Of a stretch of DNA of 64,000 nt, positions 26,257-34,854 are shown piece after piece. A program made the position numbers and the translations under genes. The stretch comes from Chryseobacterium aquifrigidense (lineage in GTDB: Bacteria > Bacteroidota > Bacteroidia > Flavobacteriales > Weeksellaceae), in the NCBI RefSeq assembly GCF_006716485.1, contig NZ_VFPD01000001.1, forward strand, positions 3,308,393-3,372,392, in the 5' to 3' direction. The stretch's first letter is position 1. Each line of letters opens with the position of its first letter. The notes under the pieces are model-generated. The model made no database searches. It was not told where the DNA came from and saw only the letters and a list, made by a program, of their open reading frames with translations.

Positions 26257-28128
26257 ATGCTGGCTAAGCTTTCAGAGGAAGCCTTCAATGATAAAGACTG
26301 GATCTTTGAAATAAAATGGGATGGTTACAGGGCTATTGCAGACCTTAGCCATGATGCTCCGCTTTTCTATTCCCGGAATGGAATTTCCTTTTTATCAAAA
26401 TTTGACAAAATTGCTGAGGATTTCAGCCAGCAAAAGCATAGTATGATCCTGGATGGCGAAGTTGTGGTCTATAATGACCAGGGAAAGCCTGATTTTCAGC
26501 TTTTGCAGCAAATTGGAGACAATCCTGATGCGGCTCTTGCCTATCAGGTTTTTGACCTGCTATGGCTCAATGGTCATTCTACGGAAGATCTTCCCTTAAT
26601 TCAACGAAAAGAACTTTTAAAAGAAGCATTAACGGAAACCGAACGGATCAAATATTGCGATCATATTCCTGAAAAGGGCATTGAATTTTTTGAACAAATG
26701 AAAGAAATGCAGCTGGAAGGAATGATTGCAAAACGGGCAGACAGTCTGTATGTCGAAAATCACAGAACCACCGATTGGCTTAAAATCAAATTTTCCAATA
26801 CAGAGGAGGTCATTATTTGTGGTTTTACAGAACCCAGAGGATCGCGGGAAAGTTTCGGAGCACTGATATTAGGAAAATTCATCGATGGTCAGCTTACTTA
26901 CTGTGGCCATACAGGAACAGGTTTTAATACGGTTTCTTTAAAAGAAGTGTATGAGAGACTTCAAAAAATAATTGTAAAGTCATCCCCGTTCGAAACAGTT
27001 CCAAAAACCAATATGCCGGTAACGTGGGTAAAACCTGAACTGGTATGTGAAATCAAATATTCTGAAATTACCAAGGACGGAATCTTCAGACATCCGGTTT
27101 TTATTACCATCAGAGAGGACAAAAGCCCGGAAGATATTAAAGATCCATCCTTCACCGAAAAATCTAAAGATATGAATACGAAAGCTTCACCAAAAAAGAC
27201 AAAGACTTCTGAGAAAGAGAAAGAAGTTACCTTAGATAAGCATCCTGTAAAGCTTACTAATCAGGATAAGGTATATTTTCCTGAAGATGGTATTACGAAA
27301 GGAGATGTTATTGAATATTATCAATCCGTAGCACGATATATTTTACCTTATTTAAAAAATCGTCCGCTTTCTCTCAACCGCTTTCCCAATGGAATTGAAG
27401 AGCAGAGCTTTTATCAGAAAGATGCAGGAGATCTTGTTCCTGACTGGATAAAAACCACCCAGGTATATTCTGAATCGAATGATAAATACATTGATTATAT
27501 TTACTGCAATGACAAAGCAACCTTAGCCTATCTGAATAATTTAGGCTGTATAGATCTTAATCCGTGGAACAGTTCGTTACCGGATCTTGAGCATCCTGAC
27601 TATCTGGTATTAGACCTGGATCCTTCTTCAAAGAATACTTTTGATGAGGTAATTGAAACAGCGCTGCAGGTGAATGAAGTTTTAAAATCAATTAAAATAA
27701 AAGGCTACTGCAAAACTTCCGGGAGTACGGGAATTCACATTTATATTCCGATGGGAGGTAAATATGATTTTGACCAGGTAAAAGATTTCGCCCATATTCT
27801 CATGAAACAGGTAAACGAAAAACTACCTAAGATTACAACGTTGGAAAGAAGCCTGCAGAAAAGGGATAACAAAAAAATTTATCTTGATTATCTGCAGAAC
27901 AGAACAGGACAAACACTCGCAAGCGCCTACAGCCTCAGACCAAAACCCGGAGCATCAGTTTCCATGCCACTGGAATGGGACGAGGTAAAACCAGGCCTGA
28001 AACCAACAGATTTTACTATTAACAATGCCCTTGAAAGAATTAAGGAGAAAGGAGATTTGTTTAAACCGGTTTTGGGGAAAGGAATCGATATGATGAAGGC
28101 TTTGGAACTACTGCAAAATATTGATTAA
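26257..28128 (+). CDS. ligD: LigD ATP-dependent ligase and polymerase domains, C-terminal part of split ligD
   Basis: 623 codons from the first ATG; the same frame is open upstream to before 26101. The ligase domain starts MLAKLSEEAFNDKDWIFEIK with the adenylated lysine in EIKWDGYRA (K20). The motifs DGEVV, EGMIAKR and DWLKIKF follow, then the OB fold (VICGFTEPRGSRESFGALILG). After a Lys-rich linker (about 300-325) comes the primase/polymerase domain (LTNQDKVYFPEDGITKGDVIEYY, with the metal-binding DYLVLDLDPS and KTSGSTGIHIYIP). The domain order PE-ligase-polymerase is common in Bacteroidota LigD. Nothing in the catalytic motifs looks decayed, so the joined enzyme should be functional if the frame is restored. 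Confidence 0.9.
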   Translation: MLAKLSEEAFNDKDWIFEIKWDGYRAIADLSHDAPLFYSRNGISFLSKFDKIAEDFSQQKHSMILDGEVVVYNDQGKPDFQLLQQIGDNPDAALAYQVFDLLWLNGHSTEDLPLIQRKELLKEALTETERIKYCDHIPEKGIEFFEQMKEMQLEGMIAKRADSLYVENHRTTDWLKIKFSNTEEVIICGFTEPRGSRESFGALILGKFIDGQLTYCGHTGTGFNTVSLKEVYERLQKIIVKSSPFETVPKTNMPVTWVKPELVCEIKYSEITKDGIFRHPVFITIREDKSPEDIKDPSFTEKSKDMNTKASPKKTKTSEKEKEVTLDKHPVKLTNQDKVYFPEDGITKGDVIEYYQSVARYILPYLKNRPLSLNRFPNGIEEQSFYQKDAGDLVPDWIKTTQVYSESNDKYIDYIYCNDKATLAYLNNLGCIDLNPWNSSLPDLEHPDYLVLDLDPSSKNTFDEVIETALQVNEVLKSIKIKGYCKTSGSTGIHIYIPMGGKYDFDQVKDFAHILMKQVNEKLPKITTLERSLQKRDNKKIYLDYLQNRTGQTLASAYSLRPKPGASVSMPLEWDEVKPGLKPTDFTINNALERIKEKGDLFKPVLGKGIDMMKALELLQNID

Positions 28129-28160
28129 TTTCTCTATTTTTGCCTTCAAAGCTTTTACCC

Positions 28161-28706
28161 ATGGATGATTCAATCAAATTACAGTTATATTTCAATGAAA
28201 ATATAGAAAGAGAAAATCAGAAATTTTTCTTTCAGTATACATGGAGAAAGCATTTGGTTGAACTAAAAAAAGCAATCATATATGCTGTTCTATTCATGGC
28301 ACTAGGATTTTTTCCTTTAAAACCCCTGAATCTTGGTCCTGTTTCCGTTATTTTTAAATATGGTAGTTTCTTATTTGCAGGATATATTTTTCTTCTTTTA
28401 TATCAATATTTCAGTGCCAAAAATAAAACCATCAATTTAATAGAGGAATAGATTGAAAATCTTAGAAACAAACATGCTGAAATAAGTTTTATAACCCTTC
28501 ACAAGGATAGTATTACTGTTAAAAATCCATTCAATACCATCAATTGTGTCTGGGATAAAACCCATTATAAAATGGTTAATCAATACCTTATTTTAAATAT
28601 GGTTAATAAAAATATTAATTTCATTTTTACAGAACCTGAGTTTAAAAAGAATGAATATAAAATTTTATTAGATTTTTTACAGCAATATTCTAGAAAAGAG
28701 AAGTAA
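28161..28706 (+). pseudogene. Membrane protein gene split by an in-frame amber codon
   Basis: From ATG 28161 the frame encodes two predicted membrane helices (KAIIYAVLFMALGFFPL and YGSFLFAGYIFLLLYQYF) and ends at TAG 28449-28451. Beyond it the same frame continues for 84 more codons with ordinary composition to TAA at 28704. The downstream part (SITVKNPFNTINCVWDKTHYK) looks like a YcxB-type cytosolic domain, so the intact protein would have been about 181 residues. A single base change (AAG, GAG or CAG to TAG) explains the break. The family match is tentative; the split gene itself is visible directly. Confidence 0.65.
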
Positions 28707-28709
28707 AAA

Positions 28710-28734
28710 CTCCCACATTACAATAATGCGGGAG
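28710..28734. terminator. Hairpin between the split gene and mscS
   Basis: CTCCCaCATTA and TAATGcGGGAG form an 11-bp stem with one A-C mismatch and a CAA loop, between convergent genes. A T-run follows on the minus strand. Confidence 0.65.
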
Positions 28735-28757
28735 CTTCTTAAAAAAATTAAATATAA

Positions 28758-29603
28758 TTATTGATTGTAAATGTGTACATCTCTTTGTGGAAAAGGAATT
28801 CCGATTCCTGCTTTATCGAGAGCTTCTTTACAACCGATGATTAGCTCTTCGTTCATCGTCCAGAAGTTTTCTGTGGAAGTACTTACTCTTACCGAGATAT
28901 TGACAGCGCTGTCTCCAAGCTCTGTCACTACTACCTGTGGAGCTGGTACTGCAAGTGCATATTGATTGTTCTTAATAACATTCATTAAAAGGTCCTTGGT
29001 CTGTCTAAGATCTGCATCATAAGCAACGCCAATATCCAATGACGTTCTTCTTGTTCCCAGTTGGGTAAAATTGGTAATGCTGTTATTTGATACTACCCCA
29101 TTTGGAATTACTATCAGTTGGTTTTGTGGCGTGATCAGTTTCGTATGAAAAATATCTATGGCATCTACAGTTCCTGAAACCCCTGAATTGGTAGAAATAA
29201 AGTCACCAATCTTAAAAGGTTTTAATAGTAGAATTAAGATTCCTCCTGCAAAGTTCGTTAAGGATCCCTGTAAAGCTAAACCTACTGCCAGACCTGCGGC
29301 ACCAATCATTGCGACGAACGCGGAAGTCTGTACTCCAAGCTGCGTTACAACAACAATAAACAAAAGAATATTAAGTCCCCAGTTGATAATATTTAAAAGA
29401 AAATGCTGCAGTGAAGCTTCCATATTTCTTTTTTTGAAAGCTTTTTCCACCAGTTTCTTAATCATTCTGATCATCCAGGATCCGATCAGGTAAATCAATA
29501 ATGCAGAAATGACTGCAGTAAAGATTCTCGGTGCCCACGAGATGGCTGAAGAAATTAAAGTGTCCCAGTGTTGTTGAATTTTGTTCAATTCTAAATCGTC
29601 CAT
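28758..29603 (-). CDS. mscS: Small-conductance mechanosensitive channel (MscS family)
   Basis: A 281-residue inner-membrane channel that opens under membrane tension to release solutes on osmotic downshock. Three N-terminal helices are seen (about 20-45, 70-90, 95-125). The pore helix VAMIGAAGLAVGLALQGSLTNFAGGILIL has the Gly/Ala packing pattern of MscS TM3. The beta domain (LKPFKIGDFI, VIPNGVVSNNSITNFT) and the alpha/beta C-terminus follow. The length equals E. coli MscS. It is a stand-alone gene. Confidence 0.94.
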   Translation of the reverse strand: MDDLELNKIQQHWDTLISSAISWAPRIFTAVISALLIYLIGSWMIRMIKKLVEKAFKKRNMEASLQHFLLNIINWGLNILLFIVVVTQLGVQTSAFVAMIGAAGLAVGLALQGSLTNFAGGILILLLKPFKIGDFISTNSGVSGTVDAIDIFHTKLITPQNQLIVIPNGVVSNNSITNFTQLGTRRTSLDIGVAYDADLRQTKDLLMNVIKNNQYALAVPAPQVVVTELGDSAVNISVRVSTSTENFWTMNEELIIGCKEALDKAGIGIPFPQRDVHIYNQ

Positions 29604-29875
29604 TTTTATACTATGTGTTTTACTATTTGTATCAATACAGGATTGATATCTTCTGCAGGATTTGGAAAAAAGAAATACGCCCTTCCCTACCTGAGCGAAG
29701 GTAAAACATATTTATCCTTGAATTAGATTGACAGCAGAAAAAGAATATTTCAGCTTTATTCAATAATTATTCAGAAACTGAATCTTGCAGGAAGAAATAA
29801 TTTTTGGGACATAGAATTACAAAAACAATACCGAACTGTCTCCTCTTAAAGAAAAATAACGTTAATGAAAATTCC

Positions 29876-30610
29876 TTAAGGCAATTTTGCAGCAAGGCTT
29901 TCCGGTAAAAGTCTAAGAATATGATAGATAATTTTCCACTTAAAGTTAGGGACAATGGTAAAAGAACTTCCTGCGTTGACAATAAATTTTGCCACGTAAT
30001 CAGGTTCCATGATTAGAGATTCATTGAGTTCTAAGCCTTCGTTGATTTTTGTTCTGATATAACCAATAACCAAAGCATTCACAATAATCTTTCTGGAAGC
30101 TAATTCTTGTCTCAATCCTGCCAGAAACTGTGTAAACGCAGCCTTTGTACTTCCGTAGACAAAATTACTTTTTCTTCCTCTTACTCCGGACAAAGAAGAG
30201 AGTCCAATTATCCTTTCCAGATTTATATTGCTTCTATCCATTGCAATCATACTCAGGATAGACACGCCCCCCATATAATTGACCTCCATCATTTGCTTTG
30301 CTCCTTTGAAATCAGTAAGCGCTTTTTGATTGTCTACTAAAAACCCAGCAGCATACACTACAATATGAGGCTTTACAGAAAGACTGGAGTAAAATTCATG
30401 ATGAGAATCAAAATCAGCAGCATCAAAATACATAACCATTACTTTTGAGCCGTCAAGATTGTTTGAATCAATAAAATCATTCAAAGAGGTTGTATTCCTG
30501 GAAGCTGCGATTACGGAAAACCCTTTCTCCACATATTGTTTTATACATTGCTTTGCTACATCAGAATTAGCCCCCAGAATAAGAACGGTTTTGTTTGTAT
30601 TTTGATTCAT
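29876..30610 (-). CDS. SDR-family NAD(P)-dependent oxidoreductase
   Basis: Short-chain dehydrogenase/reductase of 244 residues from the ATG at 30610 (MNQNTNKTVLILGANSDVAK). That start is supported by a TATCTTTG -7 box ending 5 bp upstream, which leaves no room for a longer protein. The nucleotide-binding motif is the variant LGANSDVAK; the catalytic residues are S138/S139, Y152 and K156 in SSLSG...YGSTKA. The C-terminus has a hydrophobic amphipathic end (IIYHILRLLPESLAAKLP), which may associate with the membrane as in some sugar-lipid epimerase SDRs such as DprE2. Substrate unknown. Confidence 0.85.
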   Translation of the reverse strand: MNQNTNKTVLILGANSDVAKQCIKQYVEKGFSVIAASRNTTSLNDFIDSNNLDGSKVMVMYFDAADFDSHHEFYSSLSVKPHIVVYAAGFLVDNQKALTDFKGAKQMMEVNYMGGVSILSMIAMDRSNINLERIIGLSSLSGVRGRKSNFVYGSTKAAFTQFLAGLRQELASRKIIVNALVIGYIRTKINEGLELNESLIMEPDYVAKFIVNAGSSFTIVPNFKWKIIYHILRLLPESLAAKLP

Positions 30611-30614
30611 GAAG

Positions 30615-30622
30615 CAAAGATA
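30615..30622 (-). promoter_or_regulatory. -7 box immediately upstream of the SDR gene
   Basis: Minus strand TATCTTTG, only 5 bp from the ATG at 30610. The transcript would start at or next to the start codon, so the mRNA may be leaderless. Confidence 0.45.
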
Positions 30623-30697
30623 ATTTTTATTAAACACTAATTTCACTAATTGTTTTTCACAAATGGACACAATTTTTCAAACCAGTGTAAAAAAATT

Positions 30698-30726
30698 GCG
30701 GCGGGTGAACAGAGTTCACCCGCCGC
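30698..30726 (-). terminator. Strong terminator of the nusB-DUF1573-yajC operon
   Basis: Perfect 13-bp GC-rich stem GCGGCGGGTGAAC/GTTCACCCGCCGC with loop AGA, 23 bp after the yajC stop, followed on the minus strand by AATTTTTTT. Confidence 0.92.
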
Positions 30727-30748
30727 AGCTAAATATTTTCAGACTGAA

Positions 30749-31111
30749 TTATTTTTTTTCTTCAGTTACTGTTTCTTTTTTGTCATCTGCCTTCTCAGCA
30801 GCTTTTGCTTTATCTCCAAAACGAGCTTCTGTCATTTCTCTTGAAACTGCTGCTTTTTCGAATTTCAGTTTTCCGGATAATGTTTCAATAACAAAACCGT
30901 CATCCTGAACCTGAGCAATTCTTCCGTGAAGACCTGATGTAAGAACTACTCTTGTTCCTACTTTAAGGTTTTCCTGAAAGTTTTTCTCCTGCTTTTGCTT
31001 TTTCATCTGAGGTCTGATCATCAGGAAATAAAACCCTACAAACATTACCCCCATCATGATCAGCATCATAGGTGAAGATCCACCTGCTGCCTGTAAAAAT
31101 AGTGTCAACAT
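30749..31111 (-). CDS. yajC: Preprotein translocase subunit YajC
   Basis: A 120-residue single-pass inner-membrane protein that associates with SecDF and the Sec channel. One N-terminal helix (MLIMMGVMFVGFYFLMIRPQMKKQKQ) carries the family signature FYFLMIRPQ, followed by a small cytosolic domain (GTRVVLTSGLHGRIAQVQDDGFVIE). The C-terminus is a charged Lys/Glu tail. Third gene in an operon with nusB and the DUF1573 lipoprotein (spacings 1 and 10 bp), an arrangement I recognise from flavobacteria. Confidence 0.92.
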   Translation of the reverse strand: MLTLFLQAAGGSSPMMLIMMGVMFVGFYFLMIRPQMKKQKQEKNFQENLKVGTRVVLTSGLHGRIAQVQDDGFVIETLSGKLKFEKAAVSREMTEARFGDKAKAAEKADDKKETVTEEKK

Positions 31112-31121
31112 ATTCTAAATA

Positions 31122-31628
31122 TTAGGGTTGAATGTTCGCTGTGAACGTTAATCTGATTGGAGCTTTTTCTACGTTTGCAAAAACGTCTGCATACTTCTGA
31201 ACATTTCCGTCGAAGCTTGAAGAGTCAAAGTGCAATGTAACTTTTCCTTTTTTACCAGGCATAATTGGCTCTTTTGTAAAATCCGGAGCTGTACATCCGC
31301 ATCCTGGTTTCACTTCAGAAATGATTAATGGGTTTTTACCCGTATTGGTAATTTCATATATGTGCTCTACTTTATCTCCTTTTTTGATTTTTCCAAAATC
31401 GAAGCTGTTTTCAGATAAAGCTACAGAAGTAGATGGTTCGTTAGAAACCGGAGCAGCTGCTTCACCAGTTACAGGGGGTGCCGCAGAATCAGTGGTTACC
31501 GGAGCCGCAACAGCTGCAGAATCAGTAGTTGCAGTTTCAGTACTTTGAGTTTCTTTGTTTTCTTTTTTACATGAAACTAACCCAAAGCCTATAATTGACA
31601 AGGCGATAATTGATAACGTCTTTTTCAT
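31122..31628 (-). CDS. DUF1573 domain lipoprotein
   Basis: A 168-residue lipoprotein with lipobox GLVSC (Cys20). A 45-residue Ala/Thr/Pro/Ser-rich linker is followed by an immunoglobulin-like DUF1573 domain. The family pattern is FDFGKIKKGDKVEHIYEITNTGKNPLIISEVKPGCGCTAPDF, where the CGC pair is conserved. Function unknown; similar domains occur in surface proteins of Bacteroidota. It lies between nusB (1 bp) and yajC (10 bp) and is surely co-transcribed. Confidence 0.88.
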   Translation of the reverse strand: MKKTLSIIALSIIGFGLVSCKKENKETQSTETATTDSAAVAAPVTTDSAAPPVTGEAAAPVSNEPSTSVALSENSFDFGKIKKGDKVEHIYEITNTGKNPLIISEVKPGCGCTAPDFTKEPIMPGKKGKVTLHFDSSSFDGNVQKYADVFANVEKAPIRLTFTANIQP

Positions 31629-31629
31629 T

Positions 31630-32535
31630 TTATATTCTATTTTGATCTTTACAATATTTATCTAAAATACCATTGATGAAGATATTGGAACGGTCTGTAG
31701 CAAATACTTTTGCAATTTCAATATATTCATTAATGATCACTCTTGAAGGGGTGAAAGCAAAGTTATCAAGCTCTGCAATGGCTGTAGACAAAATCACTTT
31801 ATCCATTAAAGAAACTCTTTCCAGATCCCAGTTTTCCAGTCTTTCTTCAAGTTTCTTTTCATTGTTTTCCCAGTTGTTCAGGGTATCTCTCAACAATTTT
31901 GCAGCAAATGTTTTATCTTCTTCATCTTTAATCATTTTGATCAAAGTTCTGCTTTCTTCATCTTCTCTCAGGAAACCGATTGTTTTTTGTACCATGGAGT
32001 TGGCAATATGGATATCATCATACCATGAAAGTTCCTTATCACCTAAGTAATCATGAAAATCTTCATTTTCAGCAATGTATCTTAAGAATAATTTCCCGAT
32101 AAATTTCTGATCTTCTTCAAAGGAATATCCTTCTTCTTTCATGAAATCCTGATAACGTTTCCCAGCAGTAATTCTCTGGAAAGTCTTTACCAATAAGTCA
32201 TCATGCATATCCCATTTCAACTGCTTGTGCTGACCCGTGAAAAATAATCTTTCAGGGTTTTCTTCCAGCTTAAGTAATACCTGGTTATTGATGAATTTTT
32301 GGTTAGGATTAATATCAGCATCAGTTTTAAGAAATTTATTCTTACCAATTTCGATCTGATTTTCTGCCAAATCTTTCAGACCCACCAAAAAGTTGAGCTG
32401 ATAGATGTATAGATAATAGATTTTCTCTATCCCGGCAAACATGTTTTTCTCTAAAACATCAAATTTTACAGGATTTTGGTAGTAAGAATACACGGTCTGT
32501 ACTACTTTTTCACGGATTTGTCGTCTTCCTAACAT
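31630..32535 (-). CDS. nusB: Transcription antitermination factor NusB
   Basis: RNA-binding protein that works with NusE in rRNA antitermination. At 301 residues it is about twice the E. coli length, as usual in Bacteroidota: the N-terminal half is a lineage-specific extension, and the canonical all-helical NusB domain is at the C-terminus (SLMDKVILSTAIAELDNFAFTPSRVIINEYIEIAKVFATDRSNIFINGILDKY). It opens with MLGRRQIREKVVQTVYSYY, the typical NusB start. First gene of an operon with a DUF1573 lipoprotein and yajC. Confidence 0.92.
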   Translation of the reverse strand: MLGRRQIREKVVQTVYSYYQNPVKFDVLEKNMFAGIEKIYYLYIYQLNFLVGLKDLAENQIEIGKNKFLKTDADINPNQKFINNQVLLKLEENPERLFFTGQHKQLKWDMHDDLLVKTFQRITAGKRYQDFMKEEGYSFEEDQKFIGKLFLRYIAENEDFHDYLGDKELSWYDDIHIANSMVQKTIGFLREDEESRTLIKMIKDEEDKTFAAKLLRDTLNNWENNEKKLEERLENWDLERVSLMDKVILSTAIAELDNFAFTPSRVIINEYIEIAKVFATDRSNIFINGILDKYCKDQNRI

Positions 32536-32557
32536 TCAAAGAGCTTTTTTATGGCTG

Positions 32558-32565
32558 CAAAGATA
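32558..32565 (-). promoter_or_regulatory. -7 box of nusB
   Basis: Minus strand TATCTTTG, 22 bp before the nusB start. The divergent ABC-transporter gene has its own TAATTTTG at 32610-32617, 9 bp before its ATG. Confidence 0.45.
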
Positions 32566-32626
32566 CAAAATTTAAAATTGATGAAATTCGTAGTGTGATG
32601 ACATTTTTGTAATTTTGTCAAACTAT

Positions 32627-34288
32627 ATGAAAGCGCTAAAAACCTTAAACCCTTATTTTTGGAAACACAAAATGCTATTGTTTTGGGGGGTACTCTTTAT
32701 CATCGCCAGTAATTTCTTTAATATATATAAAGTCCAGTTTGTAGGAAAATCTGTGGATGAACTTACAAAAAGTGGAAACCTTGGCTTCAACCAGCAGGTT
32801 TTAATCTATGTTGGAATTATTGTAGGATGTTCTCTTTTGACAGGATTCTTCACTTTTATGATGAGACAGACCATTATTGTTGCCTCCAGAAGAATAGAAT
32901 ATGAACTTAAAAATAAAATCTACAGACATTATCAGGATTTATCTTTAACGGATTATAAACAAACCACTATCGGAGACTTAATGAACAGATTGAGTGAGGA
33001 TGTTGTTGCTGTGAGAATGTATCTTGGCCCTGGCGTAATGTATGTTGCCAACCTGATCGTTCTGGTAGTGATCACGGCAATTTATATGGTGAAAACGGAT
33101 GCATCCATGACGATGTGGACCTTGCTTCCACTTCCTATTTTGTCTTTTGCTATTTATAAGGTAAGCTCTATCATCAACAAAAAGTCGAAGATCATGCAGA
33201 AAAGCCAGTCTGCGATTTCAACTTTTGTTCAGGACAGCTTTTCCGGAATCCGTGTGGTAAAATTTTTCGCCAGAGAAAAATACATTGAAAAAAACTACGG
33301 AATCAAAGTCACCGATTATCAGAATAAAGCTTTGGATCTTGCCAAAACAGAGGCCTATTTCTTCACCATTATTCTTTTTGTCATCGGATTATTAAATGTT
33401 GCTATTATCTGGATTGGAGGAACAAAATATATTGCCGGAGAATTAAGTATTGGTAAGATTGCAGATTTCTTCATGTATATCAACACCTTGATTTTTCCTT
33501 TCTCTATGGTAGGATGGGTAACTTCTGTTAACCAGAGAGCTGAGGCATCCATGCAAAGAATCAATGAATTCATGGATAAAAAATCTGAGATCATTAATAC
33601 TAATTTTGAAAACTATCCTATCAAAGGAGATATCGAATTCAGAAATGTTTCTTATGTATATCCGAATACAGGAATCAAAGCACTGGACAATCTAAGTTTC
33701 AAAGTAAAAGCCGGAGAATCATTAGCTATTATGGGTAAAACCGGTAGTGGAAAATCAACTATTGCCCTGCTGTTATGCCGATTAATAGATCCTACAGAAG
33801 GAGAGATTCTCATTGATGGTAAAAACCTGAAAGACCATAATCTGGAAAACTACAGAAACTTTATCGGGTATATTCCCCAGGAGAGCTATTTGTTCTCTGA
33901 TTCCATTGAAAATAATATTGGTTTTGCCATTGATCATCCTTCTCACGAGAAAGTGGTAGAGTATGCCAACATTGCGGATGTTCACAAAAATATTGTAGAG
34001 TTTAAAGACCAATATAAAACACTTGTTGGTGAACGCGGAGTCATGCTTTCGGGGGGACAAAAGCAAAGAATTTGTATCGCAAGAGCCTTAATTAAGGACC
34101 CCAATATCATTATTTTTGACGATTCTTTATCTGCTTTGGACACTGAAACGGAGCAGAATATTCTGGAAAATATTGACAAAAAAATCAGTAACGCAACTTC
34201 CATAATTATCACACACAGAGAGTCTAGCGCTCAAAAAGCCCATCAAATTATCAACCTGACCGAAATTGCCAATTCTGTAACCGCTTAG
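32627..34288 (+). CDS. ABC exporter half-transporter (permease-ATPase fusion)
   Basis: A 553-residue half-transporter with six membrane helices (about 15-300) and one nucleotide-binding domain. Walker A is GKTGSGKST (370-378), the Q-loop glutamine is about Q418, the signature is LSGGQ (474-478), and Walker B is IIIFDD (494-499). The residue after the Walker B aspartate is D499 instead of the usual glutamate, seen in some MdlA/MdlB-like exporters. I chose the ATG at 32627 over a TTG at 32615 because the TAATTTTG -7 box overlaps that codon. It probably works as a dimer to export lipid, peptide or drug. Divergent from nusB. Confidence 0.9.
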   Translation: MKALKTLNPYFWKHKMLLFWGVLFIIASNFFNIYKVQFVGKSVDELTKSGNLGFNQQVLIYVGIIVGCSLLTGFFTFMMRQTIIVASRRIEYELKNKIYRHYQDLSLTDYKQTTIGDLMNRLSEDVVAVRMYLGPGVMYVANLIVLVVITAIYMVKTDASMTMWTLLPLPILSFAIYKVSSIINKKSKIMQKSQSAISTFVQDSFSGIRVVKFFAREKYIEKNYGIKVTDYQNKALDLAKTEAYFFTIILFVIGLLNVAIIWIGGTKYIAGELSIGKIADFFMYINTLIFPFSMVGWVTSVNQRAEASMQRINEFMDKKSEIINTNFENYPIKGDIEFRNVSYVYPNTGIKALDNLSFKVKAGESLAIMGKTGSGKSTIALLLCRLIDPTEGEILIDGKNLKDHNLENYRNFIGYIPQESYLFSDSIENNIGFAIDHPSHEKVVEYANIADVHKNIVEFKDQYKTLVGERGVMLSGGQKQRICIARALIKDPNIIIFDDSLSALDTETEQNILENIDKKISNATSIIITHRESSAQKAHQIINLTEIANSVTA

Positions 34289-34328
34289 CCATTTCATTCT
34301 CAATTGTTAAATAAATCATAAAAAAAAT

Positions 34329-34358
34329 TTTGTGATTAAAAGAATTCTTTTATATTTG
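34329..34358 (+). promoter_or_regulatory. Well-matched Bacteroidota promoter of the DUF3276 gene
   Basis: TTTG at 34329-34332, 18-bp spacer, then TATATTTG at 34351-34358, close to the TTTG-N19-TAnnTTTG consensus. The ATG is 30 bp downstream. It is the clearest sigma-A promoter in the window. Confidence 0.7.
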
Positions 34359-34387
34359 TTCTTAACAAGATTAAAAAATATCTAACA

Positions 34388-34723
34388 ATGAGTGAATACA
34401 AGGAACGCCATGAAAATGAGATTTTCACGAAGGTGTTAAAAGCAGGGAGAAGAACTTATTTCTTTGATGTGCGCGAGACGAAAGCAGGAGATTATTATCT
34501 TACAATCACTGAGAGTAAGAAGAATTTCGGAGAGAATGGGGAAGCTACATTCGAGAAGCATAAAATTTACCTTTACAAGGAAGATTTTAAGAGTTTCCAG
34601 GAGATGTTTAATGAGTCCACAGATTTCATCATTAATGAAAAGGGTGAGGATGTAATTTCAGAAAAACATGACAAAGACTTCAAAAGCAGATCTTTCACAA
34701 TTGATTCTGACGACGAAGTTTAA
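34388..34723 (+). CDS. DUF3276 (PUR-like) family protein
   Basis: A 111-residue protein recognised as DUF3276, the bacterial PUR-alpha-like family that binds single-stranded nucleic acid. The family pattern is visible in EIFTKVLKAGRRTYFFDVRETKAGDYYLTITESKK and HKIYLYKEDFKSFQEMFNE. No signal peptide. It has an excellent promoter and a terminator of its own, so it is an independent and probably highly expressed gene. The exact role in the cell is not established. Confidence 0.88.
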   Translation: MSEYKERHENEIFTKVLKAGRRTYFFDVRETKAGDYYLTITESKKNFGENGEATFEKHKIYLYKEDFKSFQEMFNESTDFIINEKGEDVISEKHDKDFKSRSFTIDSDDEV

Positions 34724-34743
34724 AAAAGAATATCTAAAAACAC

Positions 34744-34769
34744 AAGCATCTGAAAAAGATGCTTTTTTT
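34744..34769 (+). terminator. Terminator of the DUF3276 gene
   Basis: AAGCATCT and AGATGCTT around a short A-rich loop, followed by a seven-T run, 20 bp after the stop. Confidence 0.88.
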
Positions 34770-34799
34770 ATGCTCTACATTCAGCATTTGCTATAAAAA

Positions 34800-34819
34800 A
34801 AACGGGCTAAAGCCCGTTT
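34800..34819 (-). terminator. Terminator of the FG-GAP protein gene
   Basis: Perfect stem AAACGGGC/GCCCGTTT with loop TAAA, 35 bp past the minus-strand stop at 34855 and followed in that direction by a T run. Confidence 0.85.
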
Positions 34820-34854
34820 CCATTGAATATTATGATGACTATTTAAATCCGTTA

